DNA of 20,519 nucleotides from JAQBQQ01 sp964633955 (GTDB lineage Bacteria; Patescibacteriota; Gracilibacteria; Peribacterales; Peribacteraceae). The position numbers were made by a program, and so were the translations under genes. The stretch lies in the NCBI GenBank assembly GCA_964633955.1, contig CAZWIA010000019.1:1-20519 (forward strand). Direction: 5' to 3'. The notes under the pieces are model-generated. The model was given only the letters and a program-made list of their open reading frames with translations. It made no database searches and was not told the DNA's origin. Positions 12,952 to 19,543 of the stretch are shown piece after piece; position 1 is the stretch's first letter; each line of letters starts with the position of its first letter.

Positions 12952-13122
12952 ATGCTGCATCAGCTTCTGGATGCTATCACTGATCTTCTCTGGTTCCTGC
13001 CCACGCAGCCTGCCCGACCGCTCAAGAGCCACCGGCGGGTGGCGTTGCGGGTGTGCGGATTGGCGTTGCTGGTGTTGGTTGTGGCGATTGTGGCGATTGT
13101 GGCTTATTCTTGGGAAAATTGA
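12952..13122 (+). CDS. Possible small single-pass membrane protein
   Basis: A 56-residue frame from ATG 12952; earlier codons from 12928 run through the palindrome. Residues 1-20 are an amphipathic start (HQLLDAITDLLWFLPTQ), 25-34 a basic patch (KSHRRVALR), and 35-53 a strongly hydrophobic helix (CGLALLVLVVAIVAIVAYSW). Basic-then-hydrophobic order suggests an N-in anchor. However, the hydrophobic part is written by a 9-base repeat (GTGGCGATT twice, near 13081-13098), so it may be a chance product of a repeat. No clear promoter or ribosome site. It lies between clpP and tgt on the same strand. Confidence 0.35.
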   Translation: MLHQLLDAITDLLWFLPTQPARPLKSHRRVALRVCGLALLVLVVAIVAIVAYSWEN

Positions 13123-13146
13123 GTATTCGGATTTCTCATCGATCCC

Positions 13147-13152
13147 TATACT
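13147..13152 (+). promoter_or_regulatory. -10 box of tgt
   Basis: TATACT, 15 bases before the ATG at 13168. The -35 region is weak. Predicted leader is about 8 bases. Confidence 0.45.
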
Positions 13153-13167
13153 GAGCCCTCTTTTTGT

Positions 13168-14322
13168 ATGTTCGAGCTCCTCTCCACTTCCCCCCTGGGC
13201 CGGCGCGGGCGCCTCACTACGGCGCACGGGGTGATAGAATCCCCGTTCTTCATGCCGGTGGGGACGGCGGGGGCCATGAAAGGGATCGAGCACCGGGAGC
13301 TGATCGAACTGGGCTCGCAGATCCTGCTGTGCAACACGTACCACTTGCACCTGCGCCCGGGTGAGCAAGTGGTCGAATCCGCGGGCGGACTGCATGAGTT
13401 CATCGGCTGGGAGCGGCCCATCCTCACGGATTCCGGCGGCTACCAGGTCTTTTCCCTGCGCGGCATCAGCAGGATCACGGAGGAAGGCGTGCACTTCCAG
13501 AGCCACATTGACGGCACTCCCCTCTTCATCGGGCCGGAGGAATCCATCACCATTCAGCACCGGCTGGGCAGCGATATCATCATGTGCTTTGACCAGTGCC
13601 CGCCGAGCACCGCGCCGCGGGCGGAGCAGGTGGCGGCGGTGGACCGGACGCTGCGGTGGGCGGAGGTGTGCAAGCGGACGCATGAACGGCTGAAGGATGA
13701 AAGGGCGAAAAAGGATGAAAGAATGAAAAGGGTAAAAAAGGAGAATTCACGCTCATCCCTTTTGCCCTTTTCACCATCTTCGCCCTTTTCACCCTTGCTC
13801 TTCGCCATCGTCCAAGGCGGTCTGGAGCGTGACCTGCGGGAGAAGTGCGCGCAGGAACTCCGCGCGATCGGCTTTGACGGCTACGCGATCGGCGGGCTGG
13901 CGGTGGGAGAGACGGAAGCGGAGATGTTCGATGTGTTGAGCGCGGTGATGCCGCATCTGCCGGAAGCATCTCCGCGGTACCTCATGGGCGTTGGGCGGAT
14001 CGACCAGGTGAGGAAGGCCGTAGCGCTGGGCGTAGACATGTTCGATTGCGTCCTCCCCATGCGCGAGGCGCGGCACGGTCGGATTTTCCTCAGTGACGGA
14101 TCAACCCTGAAGATCACTGGCGCCAGCTTCCTCCAAGACCACTCGATCCTGGATCCGGACTCCCCTTCTCCGCTCAGCCGCATCCACCGCAAGAGTTATC
14201 TGAGCTACCTCCTGCGCATCGGCGAACGGTACGGCGAGACGATCGCATGCCTACAAAACTTAGGTGTGACATTAAATGCTCTGCAACATCTCCGTTTGCA
14301 GATTGAGAATGATGAATCATGA
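13168..14322 (+). CDS. tgt: Queuine tRNA-ribosyltransferase (Tgt), zinc ligands lost, with in-frame repeat insertion
   Basis: Exchanges guanine 34 for a queuosine precursor in tRNAs with GUN anticodons. 384 residues. Catalytic residues are present: D88 in ILTDSGGYQVFSL and nucleophile D293 in MFDCVLPMREARHG; also substrate-pocket FDQCPP (141-146), FAIVQGG (212-218) and GGLAVGE (242-248). Two oddities. First, the zinc site of bacterial Tgt (C-x-C-x2-C then His 26 residues later; CDCYTC and TIHNL in E. coli) reads SPSPLS and CLQNL here, so S332, S334, S337 and Q363 replace all four ligands. Second, D88 to D293 is 205 residues against 175 in E. coli. The extra 30 or so lie at about 176-210 and are encoded by a 9-base-period inverted array in codon phase. 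The stop codon lies in a second, 7-base array. The family is certain; activity is uncertain. Confidence 0.93.
   Translation: MFELLSTSPLGRRGRLTTAHGVIESPFFMPVGTAGAMKGIEHRELIELGSQILLCNTYHLHLRPGEQVVESAGGLHEFIGWERPILTDSGGYQVFSLRGISRITEEGVHFQSHIDGTPLFIGPEESITIQHRLGSDIIMCFDQCPPSTAPRAEQVAAVDRTLRWAEVCKRTHERLKDERAKKDERMKRVKKENSRSSLLPFSPSSPFSPLLFAIVQGGLERDLREKCAQELRAIGFDGYAIGGLAVGETEAEMFDVLSAVMPHLPEASPRYLMGVGRIDQVRKAVALGVDMFDCVLPMREARHGRIFLSDGSTLKITGASFLQDHSILDPDSPSPLSRIHRKSYLSYLLRIGERYGETIACLQNLGVTLNALQHLRLQIENDES
13693..13797 (+). repeat. 9-base-period inverted array inside tgt, in codon phase
   Basis: Left arm: AAGGATGAA, AGGGCGAAA, AAGGATGAA, AGAATGAAA, AGGGTAAAA, AAGGAGAAT (13693-13746). Right arm: TCATCCCTT, TTGCCCTTT, TCACCATCT, TCGCCCTTT, TCACCCTTG (13753-13797). 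Every unit is three codons in the tgt frame: the left arm encodes a Lys/Asp/Glu/Arg-rich helix, the right arm Ser-Pro-Phe repeats. It corresponds to the extra segment of this Tgt. Confidence 0.85.
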
Positions 14323-14350
14323 AGTATGAATCGTGCATGATTCATCATTC
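14307..14350 (+). repeat. 7-base-period palindrome carrying the tgt stop codon
   Basis: GAATGAT, GAATCAT, GAAGTAT, GAATCGT, then GCATGAT, TCATCAT, TC. The outer 15 bases on each side (14307-14321 and 14336-14350) are perfect reverse complements around a 14-base centre. The last tgt codons (N-D-E-S) and its TGA (14320-14322) come from the left arm. It separates convergent tgt and rplU and may terminate both. Confidence 0.8.
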
Positions 14351-14357
14351 CCGACTC

Positions 14358-14672
14358 TTACTTCACTGAGATGCCTGTGATCTCCACACTGGTGTAGTGC
14401 TGCCTATGCCCCTTCACGCGCTTGTGACGCTTGCGTTTGAGCATCTTCACCACGCGTATCTTCTCGCCGCGGCCGTGCTCAATCACCCTGGCCTCCACGG
14501 AGGCGCCCTTCACGAGCGGGTTCCCTGCATTCACCTTGTCCCCGTCCACTACCAGGAGGACATCGGAGAAGATCATCTTCTTGTCCGCCTCACCGTCCAG
14601 GAGAGGCACGCGGATCCGGTCGCCAATGGCGACTTTCTCCTGGGATCCGGCGATGTCCACGATGGCGAACAC
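14358..14672 (-). CDS. rplU: 50S ribosomal protein L21
   Basis: Binds 23S rRNA domain V region in the large subunit. 104 residues, normal length. The beginning FAIVDIAGSQEKVAIGDRIR corresponds to the usual FAVI-x-x-G-G-K-Q-Y-x-V-x-x-G-D-x-I, with Ser-Gln-Glu where most have Lys-Gln-Tyr. The C-terminal RNA-binding part KMLKRKRHKRVKGHRQHYT is typical of L21 and precedes the ending SVEITGISVK. The start is GTG 14672. A good promoter (14697-14725) gives a leader of about 17 bases. In most bacteria rpmA (L27) follows rplU; here the next gene is convergent tgt, so the usual pair is split. Confidence 0.94.
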   Translation of the reverse strand: MFAIVDIAGSQEKVAIGDRIRVPLLDGEADKKMIFSDVLLVVDGDKVNAGNPLVKGASVEARVIEHGRGEKIRVVKMLKRKRHKRVKGHRQHYTSVEITGISVK

Positions 14673-14696
14673 GATGAAACTGGGAATTGCCGGTTG

Positions 14697-14725
14697 AGTC
14701 TAGGGAAACCGTTCCGCCCTCGCAA
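14697..14725 (-). promoter_or_regulatory. Predicted rplU promoter
   Basis: On the minus strand: TTGCGA (14725-14720), 17-base spacer, TAGACT (14702-14697). It begins immediately after the stop of the upstream M23-type gene, so rplU is probably transcribed separately. Confidence 0.55.
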
Positions 14726-14729
14726 GCCC

Positions 14730-15449
14730 TTATTCCCGCCTCCTATCCGGATGGATGAGGGGCAGCGGATCCGGGTAGAGGTTCCGGGCGATCCGCCGGT
14801 AGGCCGGGGTATCCGGTCCGTAACCGTCAAAGTGGTGCAGCGCGCCGCTCTGCCGCAGGCGGAAGAAGTACTCCGCCAGGATGGATTGGAGGTGGACGTG
14901 CGGGTACCAGTTGCCGTTCCTGGGCGGATGCCCTACTCGTGCGAACGGCGTGTGCGCCTGGATCACATCTCTCACTTTGACCCGGATGTCCCGGATGTGC
15001 GCAATGACCAGCAGGTACTCCCCGTACATGCCCTCCGGTAGCCGCCGGAGGAAGATGTGCTTGCCCCAGCCGCCGTTCTGGTCCCGGTCGTTGCTGATAT
15101 GGATCACCTCAGAATCCACCTTCAGCTGGATGGGAATGCCACCGGGTGCGTTGAAGTCCACTCCCATGTGCAGGAAGCGTTCCTTCTCCGTCAGATACAG
15201 CCGCTCGCCGTTGGGGCGCTGGCCGCCCCACAGATGGCGCCGGTCTTCCAGCCATCCGCCGGAGGACCACACCACCTCCAGCTGCCGGTGGACTTCATTC
15301 ACCATCTGCCGGCAGATGTCCGGGTCCAGCAGCGGGTTCACTTCCAGATTCTCCGGATCCAGCCCGTGGTGGCGCAGCCAGAGCTGGGCAGCGTCATCCA
15401 GGTTCACCCGCGCGCACGGCTGCCGTTCAAAGTCCGGGGGGAAGAGCAT
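14730..15449 (-). CDS. M23-type metallopeptidase (peptidoglycan endopeptidase-like)
   Basis: M23 peptidases cut peptide cross-links in peptidoglycan with one zinc ion. From ATG 15449 the protein has 239 residues; the open frame upstream overlaps the preceding gene and is not convincing. The metal and catalytic set is visible: H94 and D98 in FLHMGVDFNAPGG, H151 in LLVIAHIRD and the H184-V-H186 pair in WYPHVHLQS, with the intervening GGWGKHIFLR strand and V-x-x-R-D-V-I. The first 85 residues are helical and unrelated to known cell-wall binding domains. No signal peptide or membrane segment is seen, which is odd for an envelope enzyme: either a start was missed, export is non-classical, or the substrate is intracellular. 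It is the third gene of an apparent operon after the histidine kinase and the 517-residue unknown (34-base gap). Confidence 0.82.
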   Translation of the reverse strand: MLFPPDFERQPCARVNLDDAAQLWLRHHGLDPENLEVNPLLDPDICRQMVNEVHRQLEVVWSSGGWLEDRRHLWGGQRPNGERLYLTEKERFLHMGVDFNAPGGIPIQLKVDSEVIHISNDRDQNGGWGKHIFLRRLPEGMYGEYLLVIAHIRDIRVKVRDVIQAHTPFARVGHPPRNGNWYPHVHLQSILAEYFFRLRQSGALHHFDGYGPDTPAYRRIARNLYPDPLPLIHPDRRRE

Positions 15450-15483
15450 GGGGGAAGGTTCTGACGAACGGATGGGGGAAAAC

Positions 15484-17037
15484 TTACGCCTCTTCCGGGG
15501 GATGGAGAGCAAAGCTCTGTACGGCTTGGGATTGAAGTTGATTGAGTAACGCATGGACGAACCGTTGGCTGGGAGCGGCCCGTACGTACCAGGCCAGTGG
15601 ACGCGTGACCGGCGGTTTCCCCGGATCCAGCTCACGGGCAACGATGTCCGGATAGGAATAGACCAGGCTGGCTTGGAGGTTTTCAAACAGCGTACGGCTG
15701 CCCATGTTCACCATCTCCTGATCACCCACAATGCCAAAGTGCTCCGCGATCACTACATCGCACTGAGCGAACTCCGATCGCAGCTGATGCAGCAGGGAGT
15801 AGGACATGCCGCGATTACTCGCAGCAATCATGCTGATCTCCGCCAGGCTGCCGTAGTGTTCCTTCAGTTGGTCTTCCATGAGCGGCATCCATACGCCTCC
15901 CCGCCGGTGAAAGAGCGCCTTGTTACGCTCGGCGTAGGCTTGGCGGCCCTGTTCCTCCTGCGGCGGAAGCCGTACCACGCAGATGTTCTGGCGGTCCGGC
16001 GTCCCGATGGTCACCACCCGTCCGTTCGCCGGATCTTGCTCCAGGAGAAGGGATCGGTAGATCTCCGCTGGAGACTGGTAGGTTTGGTCCATGCCATATC
16101 GGGCGTACGCCTGCTGGTACGCTTCCCGCTCGACGGGAGTAGGTTCCCATCCCTCGGGAAATCCGCTCTGGGTGAACATGCGCGTGGCGGTTCCCATGGT
16201 GGCGTGGGAGAGGCTTCCGAACGCCGCATTGGAAGTGGTGAACCTCTCCCAGAGCGCTTGGATATGGCGGAGTGTCTGTTCGTCATGCGGCAGGTATTCC
16301 AGCCGTTTCTGATTATCCCGGATGTACGTCAGGTCACGGCTGGTGAGAATGCGGTACTGGAGGTGGCGGAAGCGGCTGCCGATCTCCATCCGGATCATTT
16401 TCTGCATGGCGGGCGGGCATTCGGTGTGTCTGGTAGGCCGCCTTTGGGAGTCCATGATTGTACCGATGACCTGGCGGATTAAGTGCGTATTCTGCGTGTC
16501 TGGGAACATCTCTGGCACCAGGTCCAGGAAACGCTTCTCCTGCGCACGTAGCAGCTCCGCGATTGCATCCCAGATTTCCTGCTGATTCACTTCATCGATC
16601 TGTAGATGAGGATCGTCTTCAGCCAGGCGGTCCGGTTCTTCCGGTGGCGCCCTATCCGGCTGTTCGGCCAGAACACGCATCAGCCTTGTAAAACGCTTGA
16701 GTGCGCTCCGCGATATTGGCGGTTCCCTGTCCGGCTGTTTCACGGGCGCGCGATCGCGCGTCACGGCCTTCGCTATGCGTTCCATGGCGTTCTCTACTTC
16801 CGGAGATTCCCTGTCTAGCCGTCCGGCGTGAACGCGTTCGCGGATCACGCGGCGGCCAAGGCCATTCAGCGCCAAAGCACGCCACGCCAGTGAAGCGATC
16901 CGTTCGCACTGCAGCTGCACCAGTTCCGGCGGCGTCCCTGGCTCCTGCTGAAGCTTGGCGCTTACCACGCTTTCCACCAAGAGCTTCTGCTCCCGATGTG
17001 GGTCTTCCGGCGCCAGTGGTGGCTGCGGGCGGGGCAT
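15484..17037 (-). CDS. Large hypothetical protein, operon partner of a histidine kinase
   Basis: 517 residues, soluble, no signal peptide, membrane segments or recognised family. Residues 1-150 are Pro/Glu/Arg-rich and repetitive, with recurring LDRESPE, QPDREPP and QPDRAPPEEPDR segments. From about 150 the protein is folded-looking and helical (VNQQEIWDAIAELLRAQEKR, HLIRQVIGTIMDSQRRPTRH, RMEIGSRFRHLQYRILTSRD), then mixed alpha/beta (RVVTIGTPDRQNICVVRLPP, CDVVIAEHFGIVGDQEMVNM). The ATG at 17037 lies 13 bases after the histidine kinase stop, and 34 bases separate its stop from the M23 gene, so the three are probably co-transcribed. Its place suggests a role in the same response, perhaps at the envelope, but nothing in the sequence names a function. 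Confidence 0.8.
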   Translation of the reverse strand: MPRPQPPLAPEDPHREQKLLVESVVSAKLQQEPGTPPELVQLQCERIASLAWRALALNGLGRRVIRERVHAGRLDRESPEVENAMERIAKAVTRDRAPVKQPDREPPISRSALKRFTRLMRVLAEQPDRAPPEEPDRLAEDDPHLQIDEVNQQEIWDAIAELLRAQEKRFLDLVPEMFPDTQNTHLIRQVIGTIMDSQRRPTRHTECPPAMQKMIRMEIGSRFRHLQYRILTSRDLTYIRDNQKRLEYLPHDEQTLRHIQALWERFTTSNAAFGSLSHATMGTATRMFTQSGFPEGWEPTPVEREAYQQAYARYGMDQTYQSPAEIYRSLLLEQDPANGRVVTIGTPDRQNICVVRLPPQEEQGRQAYAERNKALFHRRGGVWMPLMEDQLKEHYGSLAEISMIAASNRGMSYSLLHQLRSEFAQCDVVIAEHFGIVGDQEMVNMGSRTLFENLQASLVYSYPDIVARELDPGKPPVTRPLAWYVRAAPSQRFVHALLNQLQSQAVQSFALHPPEEA

Positions 17038-17050
17038 GATTCAGATCGCG

Positions 17051-18640
17051 TCACAATGCTTCCGGCATCACGTGGGGCAGGGTGAACGTGAATGTGGTTC
17101 CCTCCCCCTCGCGGGAGGAGAAGGTGATGTCTGCGTGCAGAATGCGCACCAGGCTGTGGACCAGGTAGAGGCCCAGGCCGGAACCGTTGGTCTCCGTCTC
17201 AATCACATTGGATCCGCGGAAGAATTTGGAGAAGACCTTGCGCTGCTGGTCCGCGGGAATGCCCAAGCCCTGGTCTATCACGTGAATCCGCACGCCACCG
17301 TCCCCTTCCTCCGCGCGCACCGTGACGGTTGCGCCGTGCGGGGAGTACTTGATGGCGTTGGTGATCAGATTCCGCACGATCTCCCGAAGGAGGCTGCCGT
17401 CCGTGAGGAGGAAGAGTCCGTCTGGGCATTCCACCACCAGTTTCTGACCGTATGCCAGGAGCTGCGGGCGCAGGAGATCCCGCAAATCATCCAGGAAGGA
17501 GCGCAGATGCACATCCGTGAGCGTGGGGCTCACTTTGCCGGCCTCTATGCGGGAAATGGTCAGCATGGTATCGATGGTGGATGCCATGCGCGCGGCGGCC
17601 TTGCGCCCCTCTTCCACCAGAAACTGCACGTCCGGCTGCTCGCTCTTGAGCAGGCGGCTGAGCTTCCCCAGCGTCCAGCGGATGGCCGTGAGCGGCGTGC
17701 GCAGCTGGTGGCTGGCCAGGGCCATGAACTCGGATTTGGAGGCATCAATGCGCCGTTCCTGCGTGACGTCCCGGTAGAGGAAGAGATGCCCGCGGGGCTG
17801 TCCGTCTACGGTGATGGGCACGTAGTCCCGTTCCAGGAGCCGGCCGCTCGCCAGTTCAAGATCGGACCTGGTAGGCATGCGTTCATGCAGGATCATGCCC
17901 AGCGCCCTGCGGTAGGCGAACGGATCCAGCTGTTTCTGGCTGATGTGACGGAAGAGCTCCTCTCCCGGGCGGCCCGGCAGGTCCTGCGGTTGCAGAGGCA
18001 GGTTGAGGAGGGCGATCAGCCGCTCGTTGGCCTGCAGGATGGTCAGGTTCTCATCCAGGAGCAGCGCCCCCAGCTGCATGTTGTCCATGACGTACTGGAG
18101 CCGGCGCAGATTGATGCGGTCGCGCTCTTCCAGCGCCTCCCGGGCGTTGATCTGCTCGCGCAGCTCCCGCGTGCGCTCCTCCACCTTGCGCTCCAATTCC
18201 TGGTTGGTCTCTTCCACCGTGCGCTGTGCCATCTTCTGGTCATGGATGTCCGTGCAGGTGCCGAACCATTTGATCACCCTGCCCCCTTCATCTTTCACCG
18301 GAATGGCGCGGCCCAGGAACCAGCGGTACGTGCTGTCTTCTGCCCGCCGGAACCGGTACTCTATCTCATACTCCTCCCCCGAGCGTACGGCTTCCTCCCA
18401 TGCGCGCCGGTAGCGCTCCACGTCATCCGGATGCATGGCGTCCTTGTTGCTGCGGTAGGTCTCTTCCTTCGTGAGGCCGGTGTACTCGAACCAGCGGTCA
18501 TTGAAGTAGTCGTTATAGCCGTCCGGATCCGCCGTCCAGACGATCTGCGGAATGGCTTCCGCCAGCAGCTGGTACTGCAGGGCCAGCTGGATGGCCTGGT
18601 CCTGCGCCAGGGTCTCGGTGGCGGATGAAACGGGTTCCAT
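17051..18640 (-). CDS. Soluble PAS-PAS sensor histidine kinase
   Basis: From ATG 18640 the protein has 529 residues; a GTG six codons earlier is possible. Domain order: PAS with PAC (about 25-135: IPQIVWTADPDGYNDYFNDR, YRWFLGRAIPVKDEGG, WFGTCTDIHD), a coiled coil (about 140-185), a second PAS (about 186-296), HisKA with phospho-acceptor H311 in ASHQLRTPLTAIRW, and HATPase with N box (EIVRNLITNAIKYSP), G1 DQGLGIP (about 456-462), F box (VFSKFFRG) and G2 GSGLGLYLV (about 486-494). No membrane segment, so it senses an intracellular cue through PAS; the ligand is unknown. No response regulator is adjacent. The two single-domain receivers at 3882 and 4383 are candidate partners. It is followed at 13 bases by the 517-residue gene and then the M23 gene. 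Confidence 0.95.
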   Translation of the reverse strand: MEPVSSATETLAQDQAIQLALQYQLLAEAIPQIVWTADPDGYNDYFNDRWFEYTGLTKEETYRSNKDAMHPDDVERYRRAWEEAVRSGEEYEIEYRFRRAEDSTYRWFLGRAIPVKDEGGRVIKWFGTCTDIHDQKMAQRTVEETNQELERKVEERTRELREQINAREALEERDRINLRRLQYVMDNMQLGALLLDENLTILQANERLIALLNLPLQPQDLPGRPGEELFRHISQKQLDPFAYRRALGMILHERMPTRSDLELASGRLLERDYVPITVDGQPRGHLFLYRDVTQERRIDASKSEFMALASHQLRTPLTAIRWTLGKLSRLLKSEQPDVQFLVEEGRKAAARMASTIDTMLTISRIEAGKVSPTLTDVHLRSFLDDLRDLLRPQLLAYGQKLVVECPDGLFLLTDGSLLREIVRNLITNAIKYSPHGATVTVRAEEGDGGVRIHVIDQGLGIPADQQRKVFSKFFRGSNVIETETNGSGLGLYLVHSLVRILHADITFSSREGEGTTFTFTLPHVMPEAL

Positions 18641-18766
18641 GTAGGGGAAACGTACCACGAACGCACGTGCAATGCCGCACGTTCGAGCGGAAAAACACGT
18701 CGCGTGCGCTTGGAGTGTGACGGGATCGCCCGTCTTCTCTTACAGCCGGTTGGTCCGCCAAAGGCG

Positions 18767-19513
18767 CTATACCTCCACGCGCTGGAATTGCCAGGATCCA
18801 AGCCCCAGAATGACCAGGGAAACGCCCGTGAGCACGCCCAGGTCCAGCGCCAGGCTGAAGTGGGATGTGCCGATCAGCGTGCTGCGCAGGGCGTCCACGC
18901 CGTACGTGAGCGGATCAATCCGCGTGATGAACGCCAGTGCCGGAGGGAGGTTCCTGAGCGGAAAGAGCGATCCCGAGAGGAAGAACAGCGGCATCACCAG
19001 GAAGTTCATGATGAGCTGGAACGCCTGCATGTCCTCTAACCGGGCGGCCATGGCCGTACCCAGCGCGGTGAACAGGAAGGCGATCAGGAACATGCTGAGG
19101 AGCGCCGCAGGCATCGCGGACCAGTTTTCCGGCCGGAAACCAAAGATCAGCGACAGCACGAACACGATCAGTCCCTGGAGAGTGGCCACCGTGGCGCCGC
19201 CCAGTGTCCGCCCCAGCATGATCTGCGCCCGGGAGACGGGCGCCACCAGCGTTTCCTTGAGGAAGCCGAAGTTCCGGTCCCAGATCACTTCCATGCCCGT
19301 GAAAATGGCGGAGAAGAGGATGGTCATGGCAATGACGCCCGGCGCCAGGAACTGCAGATAATTCCCCTCCCCCGCCCGCTGGAACACCGGTCCCAGGCCG
19401 TAGCCCATGGCCAGCAAGTACAGAACCGGCTGCCCTAGGGACGCGATGATCCGCGACCGCGTGCGGATGTAGCGGGTGAGCTGCCGGAGCCAGAGGATGT
19501 AGATGGTCTTCAT
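18767..19513 (-). CDS. ABC-2 type transporter permease
   Basis: Membrane half of an ABC exporter. 248 residues with about six hydrophobic segments (PVLYLLAMGYGLGPVF; GVIAMTILFSAIF; TLQGLIVFVLSLIFGF; ALLSMFLIAFLFTALGTAMA; LIMNFLVMPLFFLSGSLFPL; LGVLTGVSLVILGLGSW). The ABC-2 signature region is visible as MNFLVMPLFFLSGSLFP followed by RIDPLTYGVDALR, close to DrrB/NodJ-type permeases. The amphipathic N-terminus RQLTRYIRTRSRIIASLGQP is also typical. Starts at ATG 19513, 30 bases after the ATPase gene, so one operon. The substrate cannot be told: drugs, lipids or polysaccharides are all moved by this class. Confidence 0.93.
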   Translation of the reverse strand: MKTIYILWLRQLTRYIRTRSRIIASLGQPVLYLLAMGYGLGPVFQRAGEGNYLQFLAPGVIAMTILFSAIFTGMEVIWDRNFGFLKETLVAPVSRAQIMLGRTLGGATVATLQGLIVFVLSLIFGFRPENWSAMPAALLSMFLIAFLFTALGTAMAARLEDMQAFQLIMNFLVMPLFFLSGSLFPLRNLPPALAFITRIDPLTYGVDALRSTLIGTSHFSLALDLGVLTGVSLVILGLGSWQFQRVEV

Positions 19514-19543
19514 GATCGGAAGAAAAGCGGGGTGGACGGGTGC

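Noticed and set aside
7255..14350. CRISPR array
   Set aside because: The repeated words are 7 or 9 bases, contiguous and degenerate, with no unique spacers of 30 bases or so and no cas genes.
16955..18628. Plus-strand open frame of 557 codons opposite the histidine kinase
   Set aside because: The kinase strand has a complete motif set; the opposite frame is low-complexity and shows no domain.
18641..18766. Intrinsic terminator between the ABC permease and histidine kinase genes
   Set aside because: The GACGGG/CCCGTC stem (about 18719-18734) has no T-run in the minus direction, and the CACG/CGTG stem before TTTTT is only 4 bp.
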